Origin: Deltaproteobacteria bacterium
GTDB lineage: Bacteria > Desulfobacterota > Binatia > HRBIN30 > CADEER01
Reading direction: 5' to 3'
Assembly (NCBI GenBank): GCA_029262455.1
Contig: JAJCZJ010000028.1
Coordinates: forward strand, 1 to 45,370
DNA: 45,370 nt
The notes beneath the pieces are model-generated. The model had not been told where the DNA came from, did not search any database, and saw nothing but the letters and a program-made list of their open reading frames with translations. Below are positions 7,786 to 15,825 of the stretch, in pieces. The position numbers and the translations under genes were made by a program. The first letter of the stretch is position 1. Every line of letters begins with the position of its first letter.

Positions 7786-8013
7786 TCACGCGCCCGCTTC
7801 CTTCGGCTTCCAGGGCTCGGGCGAGGTTTCGAGGACCTCGCGCGCCCCGTCGCGCGACTCCTTCACCAACCGAAGGACGGCCAAGCGCGAGCATGACACC
7901 CGCATCCGGTACTCCTTCCTCGCCTTCACGATGCTGGTGAAGTGGAACAGCCCGTCCTTCAGCCAGAGCCCATCGGGCTCACGCTTCTCGATGTAGTACT
8001 GAACGCCGGTCAC
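7786..8013 (-). CDS. small protein between two methyltransferase genes
   Basis: 75 residues from a GTG overlapping the upstream methyltransferase stop by four bases (GTGA). The N-terminal half reads like a small beta-hairpin domain (YYIEKREPDGLWLKDGLFHF), the rest is helical and basic with a Pro-rich end. No family recognised. Its place, coupled on both sides to methyltransferase genes, suggests a helper or regulatory part of the DNA modification block, but no motif supports a specific role. Confidence 0.6.
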   Translation of the reverse strand: MTGVQYYIEKREPDGLWLKDGLFHFTSIVKARKEYRMRVSCSRLAVLRLVKESRDGAREVLETSPEPWKPKEAGA

Positions 8014-9611
8014 GTGAACATTCTCATCTGATCAGGCTCCGTCGCTTCCTCGGGCCGCTCGCCGTGCTCCCATGCTTCCCGCCAGCGCTGGGCCCTCGCC
8101 TGCGCGATCGCCGCGTACTTCGGGTCGCGCTCGATCCCAACGAACGGGAAGCCTTCGGCGATCGCACCGCAAACGGTGGACCCGGATCCGAGGAACGGGT
8201 CGCAGACGACGCCGCCCGGCGGAGTGACGAGCCTGATGAAGTAGCGCATGAGCGCGACGGGCTTCACCGTCGGGTGCGCGTTCCGCTCCTGCTCGAGCCC
8301 CGCGCGGCGCTCGGCCTGGCTCGGCTTGGCGCAGTAGAAGAAGCGCGACGGAGCTTCGGGCGCCGCCTGAATGTCGAGCAGCTCGGCCGCTTCTTCGTCG
8401 AGCACAACGTTGGCCGGCCAGCGACCCGCGTCGATCTTCTCGGCGCCGCCTCCGTTCAGGCCATCGCCCAGGACTCCGGCGCTCGCTCCCCGCACTCGAC
8501 CCGAGCGCGTTCCGCCATCCTCGCCGACGCGACAGCCCGCGATGTTCAGCGCGCCCGTCCCCCACTTCTCCACGTTCGCGGCGACCGATCCGCGGAAGGG
8601 CTTGCGAGCGAGGAGCGCGGGCTCGTGAGCCGGCTTGAGCGCGGTCCCCCAGCCCTGCCACTTCTTCGCGAGTTCGCTGCTCGGCTCGGTGACGTCGATG
8701 GTCTTCTTCGCGCTCGTCTGCCCGGGCATGCCGAGCCGCGCGATGCCCGTGTCGACCACCTCGGCCTCGCCGACCTTCTCGCGCTTCGCCCAGTCTTCGC
8801 CGGGCGTCCCCTTGCGTCCGTTCAGCCGCCAGACCTCGGCGTCCATCTCGTCGCCCAGGCCGAGGAGATCCTTCAGGCTCGCCCACTGCTCGAGCGTCGG
8901 GATGGTCGGCTGCGAGTCCGTGTCTCGGGCTGCCCAGTGATCCACCATCCGCGGGTGGAAGCCGAAAGCCTCCGCGATATCGCCGGCGGTCACCTCGCGC
9001 GCTTCCATGGCGGCGCGGAGGTACCGGCAGACCGGGCGTACGTCGTCGACCCGGCGAGCGTCGAAGGCGCGGCCGAGGTTGTGAGACTTCGGGAAGCCCG
9101 AGCCGTACAGCCAGTCGAGCATGTCCCGCACTTCCCAGCCGACATCCTCGGCCGCGCAGGCGAGACGGTGATACGTGCGCGTGCCGCTCATCGCGATCAG
9201 CCACGCGCCCGGCTTCGCGACCCTGAGCGCTTCCTTCAGCCAGGCAGCATGCCAAGCCTGAAGCCGCTGCGGGTCGCGGTCGTATTCGACGCCGTGGTCG
9301 AGGTACTTCGCCTTCACCGCGTCCGCGTCTCGCTCCGCCTGTCGCTTCCCCCGCGCCTTCGTCGTGCCCTGGTACCGAACGCGCGATCGACTGTAGGCGT
9401 TGCCGCCTGCTCCGTCCTGCGCGCCGCCCTGGCTGGCCGGGTCTTCGACGATCGCCTCGCCCTTCCACGACGGAGCATCCCACTGCTCGCCCATGAACTC
9501 CAGCCCGTACGGCGGGTCGAGAACGAACGAGTCCAGGCTGTTCGACGGCATGGCGGCGAGCGCATCGATGCAGTCACCGACGATGATGAGACCGTCCCCG
9601 ACTTCGATCAC
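8010..9611 (-). CDS. N4/N6-type DNA methyltransferase with inserted HTH-like domain
   Basis: 533 residues; ATG overlaps the helicase stop by four bases. Catalytic motif IV, DPPY, lies at about residues 33-36 and the SAM-binding motif I, DPFLGSGST, at about 468-476, preceded by HPTVKP. This order (IV before I) is the beta class of amino-methyltransferases, which make N6-methyladenine or N4-methylcytosine. Between about residues 185 and 265 is an inserted helical segment (CRYLRAAMEAREVTAGDIAEAFGF in part) that resembles an XRE-like helix-turn-helix and may be part of target recognition. Length is well above the usual 250-300 because of this insert and a Gly-rich region. Likely function: self-modification against restriction, or gene regulation. 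Confidence 0.85.
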   Translation of the reverse strand: MIEVGDGLIIVGDCIDALAAMPSNSLDSFVLDPPYGLEFMGEQWDAPSWKGEAIVEDPASQGGAQDGAGGNAYSRSRVRYQGTTKARGKRQAERDADAVKAKYLDHGVEYDRDPQRLQAWHAAWLKEALRVAKPGAWLIAMSGTRTYHRLACAAEDVGWEVRDMLDWLYGSGFPKSHNLGRAFDARRVDDVRPVCRYLRAAMEAREVTAGDIAEAFGFHPRMVDHWAARDTDSQPTIPTLEQWASLKDLLGLGDEMDAEVWRLNGRKGTPGEDWAKREKVGEAEVVDTGIARLGMPGQTSAKKTIDVTEPSSELAKKWQGWGTALKPAHEPALLARKPFRGSVAANVEKWGTGALNIAGCRVGEDGGTRSGRVRGASAGVLGDGLNGGGAEKIDAGRWPANVVLDEEAAELLDIQAAPEAPSRFFYCAKPSQAERRAGLEQERNAHPTVKPVALMRYFIRLVTPPGGVVCDPFLGSGSTVCGAIAEGFPFVGIERDPKYAAIAQARAQRWREAWEHGERPEEATEPDQMRMFT

Positions 9612-11965
9612 GACACGCCTCCAGCTGAGAGGATCGGCGTCGGCAAGACGCCGCGGCGAAGGTGAGCGGCGAGCCTCGAGCAGCGCTTAGCCTGGCCGGT
9701 CCGACGGACGCCACGGCGGAGCGCCTCCGGCTGGCCGACCAGCAGACAGAAACGCTGGGCGCGAGAGAGCGCCGTGTAAACCCAGTTCCGCTGCACGATC
9801 AGCCCGCCGAAGCAGCGGTGCATCGGGATCACGATCGCCGGCGCCTCGGAGCCCTGGTACTTGTGGCAAGTGAGCGCGTACGCGAGCTGAAGGTCGTTCT
9901 TCCTCGCGGGCACGGCGAGCGTCCGGTCCGGCGCCTCGAAGCTCACGAGGATCGCCGGCTGGCCGTCGCCTCCGTCCTCGCCCCGAGGGAGGAACTCGCG
10001 GAGGTACCCGATGTCACCGTTGATCGCGCCGAGCTGATAGTCGTTGCGGACCTGAATGAGCTTGTCGCCGACGCGAAACGCGCCCGACCTTCCCCAGCTC
10101 ACGCCGGCTGGCGCCGCGTTGTCGGGCGTCGTCGGATTCAGCGCATCCTGGAGAAGCGGGCTGAGCGAGTCGCAGCCCAGCTCCGTCTTGCTGCGGAGCG
10201 GGCTGATGACTTGGATCGCTCGTAGCGCTTCGAGGCGCTTCGCCGGCTCGGCCTCGTTGTGGCCCTTGTGGATGTCGAGCATGTACGGCAGCTCGTCCGC
10301 GACTAGCTCGATGATCCTCGACCGGATTTCGCCCGTGTCGTTGTGCGCGAGGAAGAAGAAGTCGTCCGACGCCTTCACCTCGCCCGGCTTCGACCAGATC
10401 GGCTGCTGGCCGTCCTTGATGCGGTGGCAGTTCGTGACGATCAGGCCCGGGTCCTGCCGCTTGATCGTCTTCAGCTCGACGTGCGGCACGACTCCAGACG
10501 CCACGAGCTCGGCCAAGATGTTGCCGGCGCCGACGCTCGGGAGCTGGTTAGAATCGCCGACGAGGATCAGCCGCGTCGACGGCTTCAGCGCGACGACGAG
10601 CGAGCGCATGAGCGAGGCGTCGACCATGCTCGTCTCGTCGCAGATGACGACGTCGGCATCGAGCGGAGCGTCCTCGTTGTGCTTAAAGCCCCAGGCTCCG
10701 GTCGCGCTCTTCGGCCGACCGGCCGGCTTCAGCATCGCGTGGATCGTGTGCGCCGGCGACCCGGTGGCCTCCGTCATCCGCTTCGCCGCCTTCCCCGTCG
10801 GCGCACACAGCTCGACGCGCCGCCCGCGGAAGGTCTCGATGATCGCCTTCAGCGCGTGCGTCTTGCCGGTGCCCGGCGCGCCGGTGAGAAGGATGACCGG
10901 CTTCTCCGCGGCCAGGTGGACGGCGTGACGCTGGTCGGCCGCGAGCCCGTCGATGACCGGCTCGGGCGTCCCCTTCATCGGGAACTCCATCATCGCGACG
11001 AGATGGCGCGCCACGTCGAACTCGGCCTTCATGAGCCGAGGATGGTAGACGTGACCGCCGTCGGGCGGGTCGGGCTCGTGACCCTCGACGATCACGCAGA
11101 TCTTCCCGAGCGTGTGAGCGAGCGCCATGAAGCCGAGGATGGTCTCGTCGGGCACGCCGAGCAGCTCGGCCGCCATGGCCGCGAACGCGCGCACCGGCAC
11201 GCAGGTATGGCCGCCGTCGGCAGCCGCCTCGCCGAGGACGTGAGCCATGCCCGCGGTGACTCGCGCTGCGTCCTCGAGCCCAACCTTGTGCGGCTCGGGC
11301 AGTCGGCGCGCGACCTGATCGGCGGAGTGAAAGCCGATCCCGTGAATGTCGGTCAGGCTGTACGGATCCTTGCGGATCTGGTCGGGCGCGTTCTTCCCCC
11401 ACTCGGACAGGATCCTCTTGATGGCCGGCTTACCGATCTGAGTCCCGCCTAACAGGTGCTTGATCTCCAGCACCGCGCCCTCGGTCTCTTCCTGCTCGCG
11501 GAGCTGGGCCGACGCCTTCTGCGCGTTCGGCAGCGTGAGCCGCGCGACCGCAGCGGAGACCTTGCCGGGATCGGAGCGGAGCGCCTCGATCGCCGCGGCG
11601 GGGTTCTCCTTCGCTCCGAACTTCCGGACGATGTTGCGGGCGGACGCCGAGCCGAGGCCCGGCAGCTCCTTCAGGTACGAGACGACGCCCTCCTCGTGTG
11701 TCGGGTAGCTGACTTCGTAGCTCGTGAACGAGAATTGCGCCCCGAACTTCGGGTGGGTCTCCCACTTCCCCTTCAGCGTGTAACGCGCTGAGATCTGCGG
11801 CGAGATCATGGTGCCCTTGATGGCGACATCGCCATCCGAGACGACGACATCCTCGTCGCCATCGTCGGGCTGACCGCCCGCCTCCGCATCAACGCGGAGG
11901 CGGGCGATCACGAAGTTGTCGCGGTGGAAGTGCAGCCGCGTCAGGTTCCCGACGAGAGTCGTCAC
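9608..11965 (-). CDS. RecD2-like superfamily 1 DNA helicase
   Basis: 785 residues, ATGA overlap with the ssDNA-binding protein gene. The N-terminal part has an OB-like beta region and then a helix-hairpin-helix segment (LKELPGLGSASARNIV near 100-115), as in RecD2. Walker A is GAPGTGKTH at about 360-368; Walker B is VICDETSMVD at about 437-446; motif III-like LILVGDSNQLPSVG follows. The C-terminal helicase block TCHKYQGSE near 700 closes the ATPase core. RecD2 helicases unwind DNA 5' to 3' and work on stalled forks and recombination. As the only helicase in the window it may also serve replication. Motifs are intact, so activity is likely. Confidence 0.9.
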   Translation of the reverse strand: MTTLVGNLTRLHFHRDNFVIARLRVDAEAGGQPDDGDEDVVVSDGDVAIKGTMISPQISARYTLKGKWETHPKFGAQFSFTSYEVSYPTHEEGVVSYLKELPGLGSASARNIVRKFGAKENPAAAIEALRSDPGKVSAAVARLTLPNAQKASAQLREQEETEGAVLEIKHLLGGTQIGKPAIKRILSEWGKNAPDQIRKDPYSLTDIHGIGFHSADQVARRLPEPHKVGLEDAARVTAGMAHVLGEAAADGGHTCVPVRAFAAMAAELLGVPDETILGFMALAHTLGKICVIVEGHEPDPPDGGHVYHPRLMKAEFDVARHLVAMMEFPMKGTPEPVIDGLAADQRHAVHLAAEKPVILLTGAPGTGKTHALKAIIETFRGRRVELCAPTGKAAKRMTEATGSPAHTIHAMLKPAGRPKSATGAWGFKHNEDAPLDADVVICDETSMVDASLMRSLVVALKPSTRLILVGDSNQLPSVGAGNILAELVASGVVPHVELKTIKRQDPGLIVTNCHRIKDGQQPIWSKPGEVKASDDFFFLAHNDTGEIRSRIIELVADELPYMLDIHKGHNEAEPAKRLEALRAIQVISPLRSKTELGCDSLSPLLQDALNPTTPDNAAPAGVSWGRSGAFRVGDKLIQVRNDYQLGAINGDIGYLREFLPRGEDGGDGQPAILVSFEAPDRTLAVPARKNDLQLAYALTCHKYQGSEAPAIVIPMHRCFGGLIVQRNWVYTALSRAQRFCLLVGQPEALRRGVRRTGQAKRCSRLAAHLRRGVLPTPILSAGGVS

Positions 11966-12579
11966 TGGGCGTTCGCTCCGTAGGGGAATGCGCTCTGCTC
12001 CTCGTGCGCGTCGCCCTTCTCTTCGCGCTCACACGCGAGCTGCGGCTCGCGGCCAGCGTCAACCAGCGCCTTGATGTACTTCGGGTCGGCGAGCTGGTAG
12101 CCGTCGAACGGCACCGAGTTCTTGCGGACCTTCTTCTGCTTCTTGTTGCTCCACACTTCCTCGATCTCGACAGTCAGCACGACCCAGCGACCGAGCAGCA
12201 GGCGCGGCGACAGCTTGAACGGGCGGTTGACGTCGACACCCATCCGACCGAGCACGAGCTTGCGGCGACCCGCAGCCTTCTTCGAGTGGGTGACGTTGTC
12301 CCACACGCTGCGACCGGTCCAGAGCTTCTCCGGGTCCTTCGTGCTGAGCTTGCCGTCGGGGGTGACGACCGCGACGGGCTCGAACCGGAGACCCCAGCTC
12401 TTGTCGCCGTTCTTCGTCGTCCTCGGTTCGCCGTCCTCGTCCTTCGTCTTCACGTCGATGCAACGGCAGAAGTACTGAGCCGCCGGCGCGGGGCCGAAGC
12501 CCTGCGCTTCGTCGGTTTGGGTCAGGTCTTCCTCGATGGTCTCGTCGTACTCGTCGTGCCCGTCGTGCGGGTAAGTCAT
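11962..12579 (-). CDS. DUF669-like phage single-stranded DNA-binding protein
   Basis: 205 residues. Beta-rich core with repeated positions of aromatic and basic residues (YFCRCIDVKTKDEDGEP, WGLRFEPVAVV, LLLGRWVVLTVEIEEVW), an acidic N-terminus (DEYDETIEEDL) and a polar, acidic C-terminal tail. This layout and its place between an AAA recombination ATPase and a RecD2 helicase match DUF669, a phage family that acts as SSB. The family call is by pattern; a distant homolog search would settle it. Coupled by four bases to the helicase gene. Confidence 0.65.
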   Translation of the reverse strand: MTYPHDGHDEYDETIEEDLTQTDEAQGFGPAPAAQYFCRCIDVKTKDEDGEPRTTKNGDKSWGLRFEPVAVVTPDGKLSTKDPEKLWTGRSVWDNVTHSKKAAGRRKLVLGRMGVDVNRPFKLSPRLLLGRWVVLTVEIEEVWSNKKQKKVRKNSVPFDGYQLADPKYIKALVDAGREPQLACEREEKGDAHEEQSAFPYGANAQ

Positions 12580-12606
12580 TGCATTCTCGCTTTCGCTCTT
12601 GCTTGC

Positions 12607-13938
12607 TTAGTCCATCTCCATCACGAGTTCGCCGTCGAACCCCACTGATCCGACGGCGTTGTCCGGTGCGGTCGGCTTGCTCGCTCGGTCCTCGAGCGAT
12701 CCGACCTTGTGCTCGCCCCGCGGCTGCGGATCCATCTCGCCTTCGAGTCGACGACGGATCAGGTCCGCGAAGCCGGTCGCGCCGCGATAGACGTACGAGG
12801 CGCGCGGGAGCCAGAAGTTCCGCGACTTCATGACGAGCGCCTCGAAGACCTCGGGGGCCGTCGGGTGCTTGCGGAACTTCACGACGAGATCGAAGTAATA
12901 CGGCAGGTTCTTCTCGGCGTCGAACGTCTCGCCGATCACCTTCATCATCTCGCCGGTGCCCTGGGCGTACTTGGGCTTCTCGCGCGCGGTCGCCGCGATG
13001 TGCATATTCAGGCGGCCGAGCTTCCGAAAAAACTTCTTGAGGTCGCCCTTCAGATGGCGCCAGTCGGCCGGCTGGAGATTGTAGAAGTCCCCCTTGTGGC
13101 CGGCGCTCTTCTGCTGCTTCGCGAGGAACCGCTGCCCCCAGCGATCGCAGCACGCCTCCCATGCGACCGTGAACGGATCGATGAGAAGCGTCCGGTAGTT
13201 CTTCGCGACGTCGGGGTGGGCAATGAGGAAATCGACGATCCCGTTCAGCCGATCCCAGTCGTTCGCCTTCCGGCCACCGAACGCGTCTTGCTCGATCGTC
13301 TCGAACTCGAAGTCATCCTCGTAGAGTTCCATCCCGCCTTCGAGATCGTCGGCCAGGACGTCGGGAAGGCCGAGACCGGTGAGCGTCTTCCCGGTGCCCG
13401 TGTCGCCGAAGAAGAACGCCTTGAGGTTGACCGACGGGGGCGCGCCCGTCCGCTTCCTCGAACCGCGGAACGGCAGACCGCCGCCCGGCATCGCAACGAC
13501 AGGCGGCGAGGTCGGCTCGTCCTTCGCGCTCGACGGCTTCGGGATGTTGACGTCGATTTCGAGTTCTAGCGGCTCGACGGCGGGGGGCGCCGCCTTCGTC
13601 TCTGTCTCGGAGACAACGCCAATCACGCCTTCATCGATGAGGTTTTGGACCCGGTCAGCCAGCTCGGGCGCGACCGGCCCCGGCCCCTGAGCTTCGACGG
13701 AAGCCGGCGAGCTCGCCGGCGCCTGCGGCGGCTCCGGTTCGTCGATGTCGAGGATCAGATCGGTCTGAACTACCGGCGCCTTCGCCGGGTTCGTCGCCCG
13801 CGTCGTCGGCGTGACCGCAATCGTCTCCGGGTCATCCTCGGGCGCGACGTGGCCGGGGTCTTCCGGCAGCCTCACCCATGGCTGCATCTCCGTCGGCGCG
13901 ACTGGCGTCGAGGCGACTTCTTGATTCGCGTCGGTCAT
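12607..13938 (-). CDS. Sak4/AAA_24-type phage recombination ATPase
   Basis: 443 residues from the ATG that overlaps the upstream nuclease stop by four bases and has an AGGAGGAAAG ribosome site in the nuclease 3' end. The first 165 residues are Pro/Ala/Glu-rich and likely disordered, an unusual extension for this family. The RecA-like core has Walker A GDTGTGKT near 179-186 and a Walker B-type strand TLLIDPFT near 265. A helical segment with FLAKQQKSAGHKGDFYNL follows. Such proteins are single-strand annealing or RecA-like recombinases of phages and normally work with the phage SSB, encoded next here. The C-terminus is acidic and ends in Met-Glu-Met-Asp. Confidence 0.75.
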   Translation of the reverse strand: MTDANQEVASTPVAPTEMQPWVRLPEDPGHVAPEDDPETIAVTPTTRATNPAKAPVVQTDLILDIDEPEPPQAPASSPASVEAQGPGPVAPELADRVQNLIDEGVIGVVSETETKAAPPAVEPLELEIDVNIPKPSSAKDEPTSPPVVAMPGGGLPFRGSRKRTGAPPSVNLKAFFFGDTGTGKTLTGLGLPDVLADDLEGGMELYEDDFEFETIEQDAFGGRKANDWDRLNGIVDFLIAHPDVAKNYRTLLIDPFTVAWEACCDRWGQRFLAKQQKSAGHKGDFYNLQPADWRHLKGDLKKFFRKLGRLNMHIAATAREKPKYAQGTGEMMKVIGETFDAEKNLPYYFDLVVKFRKHPTAPEVFEALVMKSRNFWLPRASYVYRGATGFADLIRRRLEGEMDPQPRGEHKVGSLEDRASKPTAPDNAVGSVGFDGELVMEMD

Positions 13939-14897
13939 CTTTCCTCCTGAATCGGGGGCAAGCCCGGGTGCCGTTCTCCGCCGACCGGCCATCTCGGCTT
14001 GTCGCCCATGCAAAGGTCGTGAAAGTCACACCACCGCGGCGAGCAAAGGAACTGCTTCACTCTCCCGCCGTCGTCGACCTCCGTCGTCGGCAGGCACGGC
14101 GGGTACGTCTCCGACCATATCGCACGCGCCATGCCAGTGATCAGCTCGAGCAGCCAGATCAGATCCTTCTGCGCGCGCCACGTCCCGCACTGCTTCGCCT
14201 TCGGCGGGTCCGTCTTCACGACACAGTCGAGCGCGAGCCCGTCCTCGATCTGCATGAACTCGGCTCGATACATGAGCGAGTACATCGTCACCTGGATGTT
14301 GTGATCGAGATCCGGCTGCTTCGGGAAGCCGCGCGACTTGCTTCGCAGCTTGTGGTCGCGGACCCAGACGCCTTCCTCGTTCTCGGCGATCAGGTCGATG
14401 TAACCCAGCAGATCGAACGGAAAGTGATCACCGAGCGAGACGCGGAACTCGCGCTCGATGTGGAGCGGAGTCCCGACGCGCGGCATGATCTCCAGCCGGT
14501 ACGACTCGACGAGCCCGAGCCCTTGGTTAATGAGCCCGTCTCTCGATTCGTAGTGGCTGAGCCGAACGGCTTCCTTCTCGTTCTCGGGCAGCTCGAGCCC
14601 CTCGTTCAACAGCTTGTCCAGCTCCCAGACGAAGCGCTCCTGCAGCTCGGTGATGGTCGGCATCTTCTGGCCGGCCTTGATGAGGTTGTACGCCCACTCG
14701 AGCGCGGAGTGGAATGCCTTGCCCTGCGTCGCCGCGCCGCCCGACGGCTTGCGGATCTTCAGGACCTTCCCGTACGCCCAGCGTCGAGCGCACAGCAGCC
14801 ACGTCTCGATCTGCGACGCGCTCAGGTGCGGCTTCTGCGGCTCCTCGGTCGGCGCAGGCGTCGCGTCGACACGGGTCGTCGTCTGCGTGTCGGTCAT
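13935..14897 (-). CDS. PD-(D/E)XK nuclease with Cys cluster (RecB/Cas4-like)
   Basis: 320 residues. Nuclease motifs in order: His in AFHSALEWAY near 61, D in LLGYIDLI near 167, the DHK of WVRDHKLRS near 181 as (D/E)xK, and QVTMYSLMY near 202 (QxxxY). One Cys near residue 37 (LLCARRW) and three near the C-terminus (LCSPRWCDFHDLC) have the layout of the 4Fe-4S cluster in AddB and Cas4 nucleases. It probably makes or trims 3' single-stranded ends for the Sak4-like annealing ATPase encoded directly downstream. No Cas genes or CRISPR arrays are present, so a phage recombination exonuclease is the better reading. Confidence 0.8.
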   Translation of the reverse strand: MTDTQTTTRVDATPAPTEEPQKPHLSASQIETWLLCARRWAYGKVLKIRKPSGGAATQGKAFHSALEWAYNLIKAGQKMPTITELQERFVWELDKLLNEGLELPENEKEAVRLSHYESRDGLINQGLGLVESYRLEIMPRVGTPLHIEREFRVSLGDHFPFDLLGYIDLIAENEEGVWVRDHKLRSKSRGFPKQPDLDHNIQVTMYSLMYRAEFMQIEDGLALDCVVKTDPPKAKQCGTWRAQKDLIWLLELITGMARAIWSETYPPCLPTTEVDDGGRVKQFLCSPRWCDFHDLCMGDKPRWPVGGERHPGLPPIQEER

Positions 14898-15103
14898 CGA
14901 ATGATGCCCGACAAGGCGAACGCGAAGACGAGGAGCAGGATCCCAAGCAACGTACAGAAGACTACGGCGCCCGCCTTGGTGATCGCGCCATCCTCGACGA
15001 CCGGCGGCTCCGTCCGGTGCCTGCTCATTCTCATGATCCGCTCGCTCGAATCCTCCGGCTCGAAGTAATCGGCGTGCTCGTGATCTGGCCCCACTGCTCC
15101 CAT
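14894..15103 (-). CDS. small single-pass membrane protein
   Basis: 69 residues; acidic and polar for the first 45, then one hydrophobic helix near the C-terminus (AGAVVFCTLLGILLLVFAFALSGII). This is a C-tail-anchored topology with the N-terminus likely in the cytoplasm. The start codon lies one base from the upstream stop and the stop overlaps the nuclease start by four bases. The role is unknown; early membrane micro-proteins in phages often act in superinfection exclusion or membrane attachment of replication. Confidence 0.65.
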   Translation of the reverse strand: MGAVGPDHEHADYFEPEDSSERIMRMSRHRTEPPVVEDGAITKAGAVVFCTLLGILLLVFAFALSGIIR

Positions 15104-15104
15104 G

Positions 15105-15539
15105 TCATCGCTCCTCGCTGAATTCGCTTTCGCCTTGAAGGATCAGCGCGCACGCTTCGGCGCGGATCCAGATGAAGCCAGTCGCAGGCGGTCGCCCGCG
15201 CTTCCGTTCGCCGACGCCTCGGATCGGCATGCGCCGACGGAGGTCGTCGTGTTCGAGTCGCCCGTAGAGCTTCGCGTGCGGCTTCGTCCCGAACGCGCGT
15301 CGGTATGCTGCTCCGAATTGCCCTGGGGTGATCGCCTCACCGTGTTCGAGGCAGAGACGCGCGGCGATGCGGAGCCCCATGCGGTTCGCGATCTCGCGCG
15401 TCTCTTTCGCGTCCGCGTCGAGGAGCCGCTCGCGCTCCTGCTCGAGCAGCGAGATCCGCCGTTGCTGATACGAGACGAGGCGAACGAGCTGGGCGCCTGT
15501 TGGGCCGAAGACGCGCTCGATGGCATCCCTGTCGAGCAC
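15105..15539 (-). CDS. unknown protein, possibly 3' part of a frameshifted gene
   Basis: 144 residues if started at the first GTG. The product is a plausible helical protein (REIANRMGLRIAARL) with a basic C-terminal domain. The upstream stop in this frame is near 15597, and directly upstream another frame begins with a clean zinc finger and then turns into Ser/Arg-rich shadow sequence once it enters this gene. A CCCTTTC heptamer in the right phase for a -1 slip lies between. So the natural product may be a zinc-finger fusion of about 222 residues. No ribosome site is obvious before the GTG, which favours the fusion. Confidence 0.55.
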   Translation of the reverse strand: MLDRDAIERVFGPTGAQLVRLVSYQQRRISLLEQERERLLDADAKETREIANRMGLRIAARLCLEHGEAITPGQFGAAYRRAFGTKPHAKLYGRLEHDDLRRRMPIRGVGERKRGRPPATGFIWIRAEACALILQGESEFSEER

Positions 15540-15772
15540 GCCGAGCCGAAAGGGCCGGGCGGATCCGCGGCCCCCGCTGGCGACGGGAGGAAATCGTCAC
15601 CAGCAGGGGCCGCCGCGGCGGAGTCATTCCCTTGCGAAGCGCGCCTGCCGTCGCGCCTCCGACGCTCCCGAGTGGCAGCGGCGATGACCATGACGCACGA
15701 CCAGCATCGATGCGTCTTACCGCATCGACGCGCTCCGTTCGGGATTGGCCTACTGCATGATCGACACTTCAC
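15143..15772 (-). CDS. zinc-finger N-terminal frame (5' part of possible frameshift gene)
   Basis: Starts at a GTG preceded by a GGGGGCG ribosome-like site. Residues 1-28 hold CRSC and, after a basic spacer, CWSC, with an extra Cys and His between, a credible zinc finger. After about residue 75 the frame is Ser/Arg-rich and looks like the out-of-frame shadow of the gene at 15105-15539, although it stays open to its own stop. I therefore trust only the first part. A -1 shift at CCCTTTC (15548-15554) would join the zinc finger to the downstream frame. Confidence 0.45.
   Translation of the reverse strand: MKCRSCSRPIPNGARRCGKTHRCWSCVMVIAAATRERRRRDGRRASQGNDSAAAAPAGDDFLPSPAGAADPPGPFGSACSTGMPSSASSAQQAPSSFASSRISNGGSRCSSRSASGSSTRTRKRRARSRTAWGSASPRVSASNTVRRSPQGNSEQHTDARSGRSRTRSSTGDSNTTTSVGACRSEASANGSAGDRLRLASSGSAPKRAR
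15548..15554 (-). other. candidate -1 ribosomal frameshift site (CCCTTTC)
   Basis: Read in the zinc-finger frame the codons are C|CCT|TTC, the X XXY YYZ pattern of -1 slippery heptamers. A slip here moves exactly into the downstream frame, which is open from about 15597, so the site falls inside the short usable window. Such heptamers occur by chance, and I have not verified a downstream stimulatory structure. Confidence 0.35.
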
Positions 15773-15825
15773 CGACGCCCCCTAGCAGCGTTTCCGGTCC
15801 TAGCTAGTTCCGTGCCAACCGAAGC

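Noticed and set aside
8064-9665. Rightward 533-codon open frame
   Set aside because: Antisense shadow of the methyltransferase gene, with Arg/Leu/Ala-rich, motif-free product; long antisense frames are expected at this GC.
13935-14897. Cas4 nuclease of a CRISPR system
   Set aside because: The Cys layout is Cas4-like, but there are no other Cas genes or repeats and the neighbours are recombination genes, so a phage exonuclease is the better fit.
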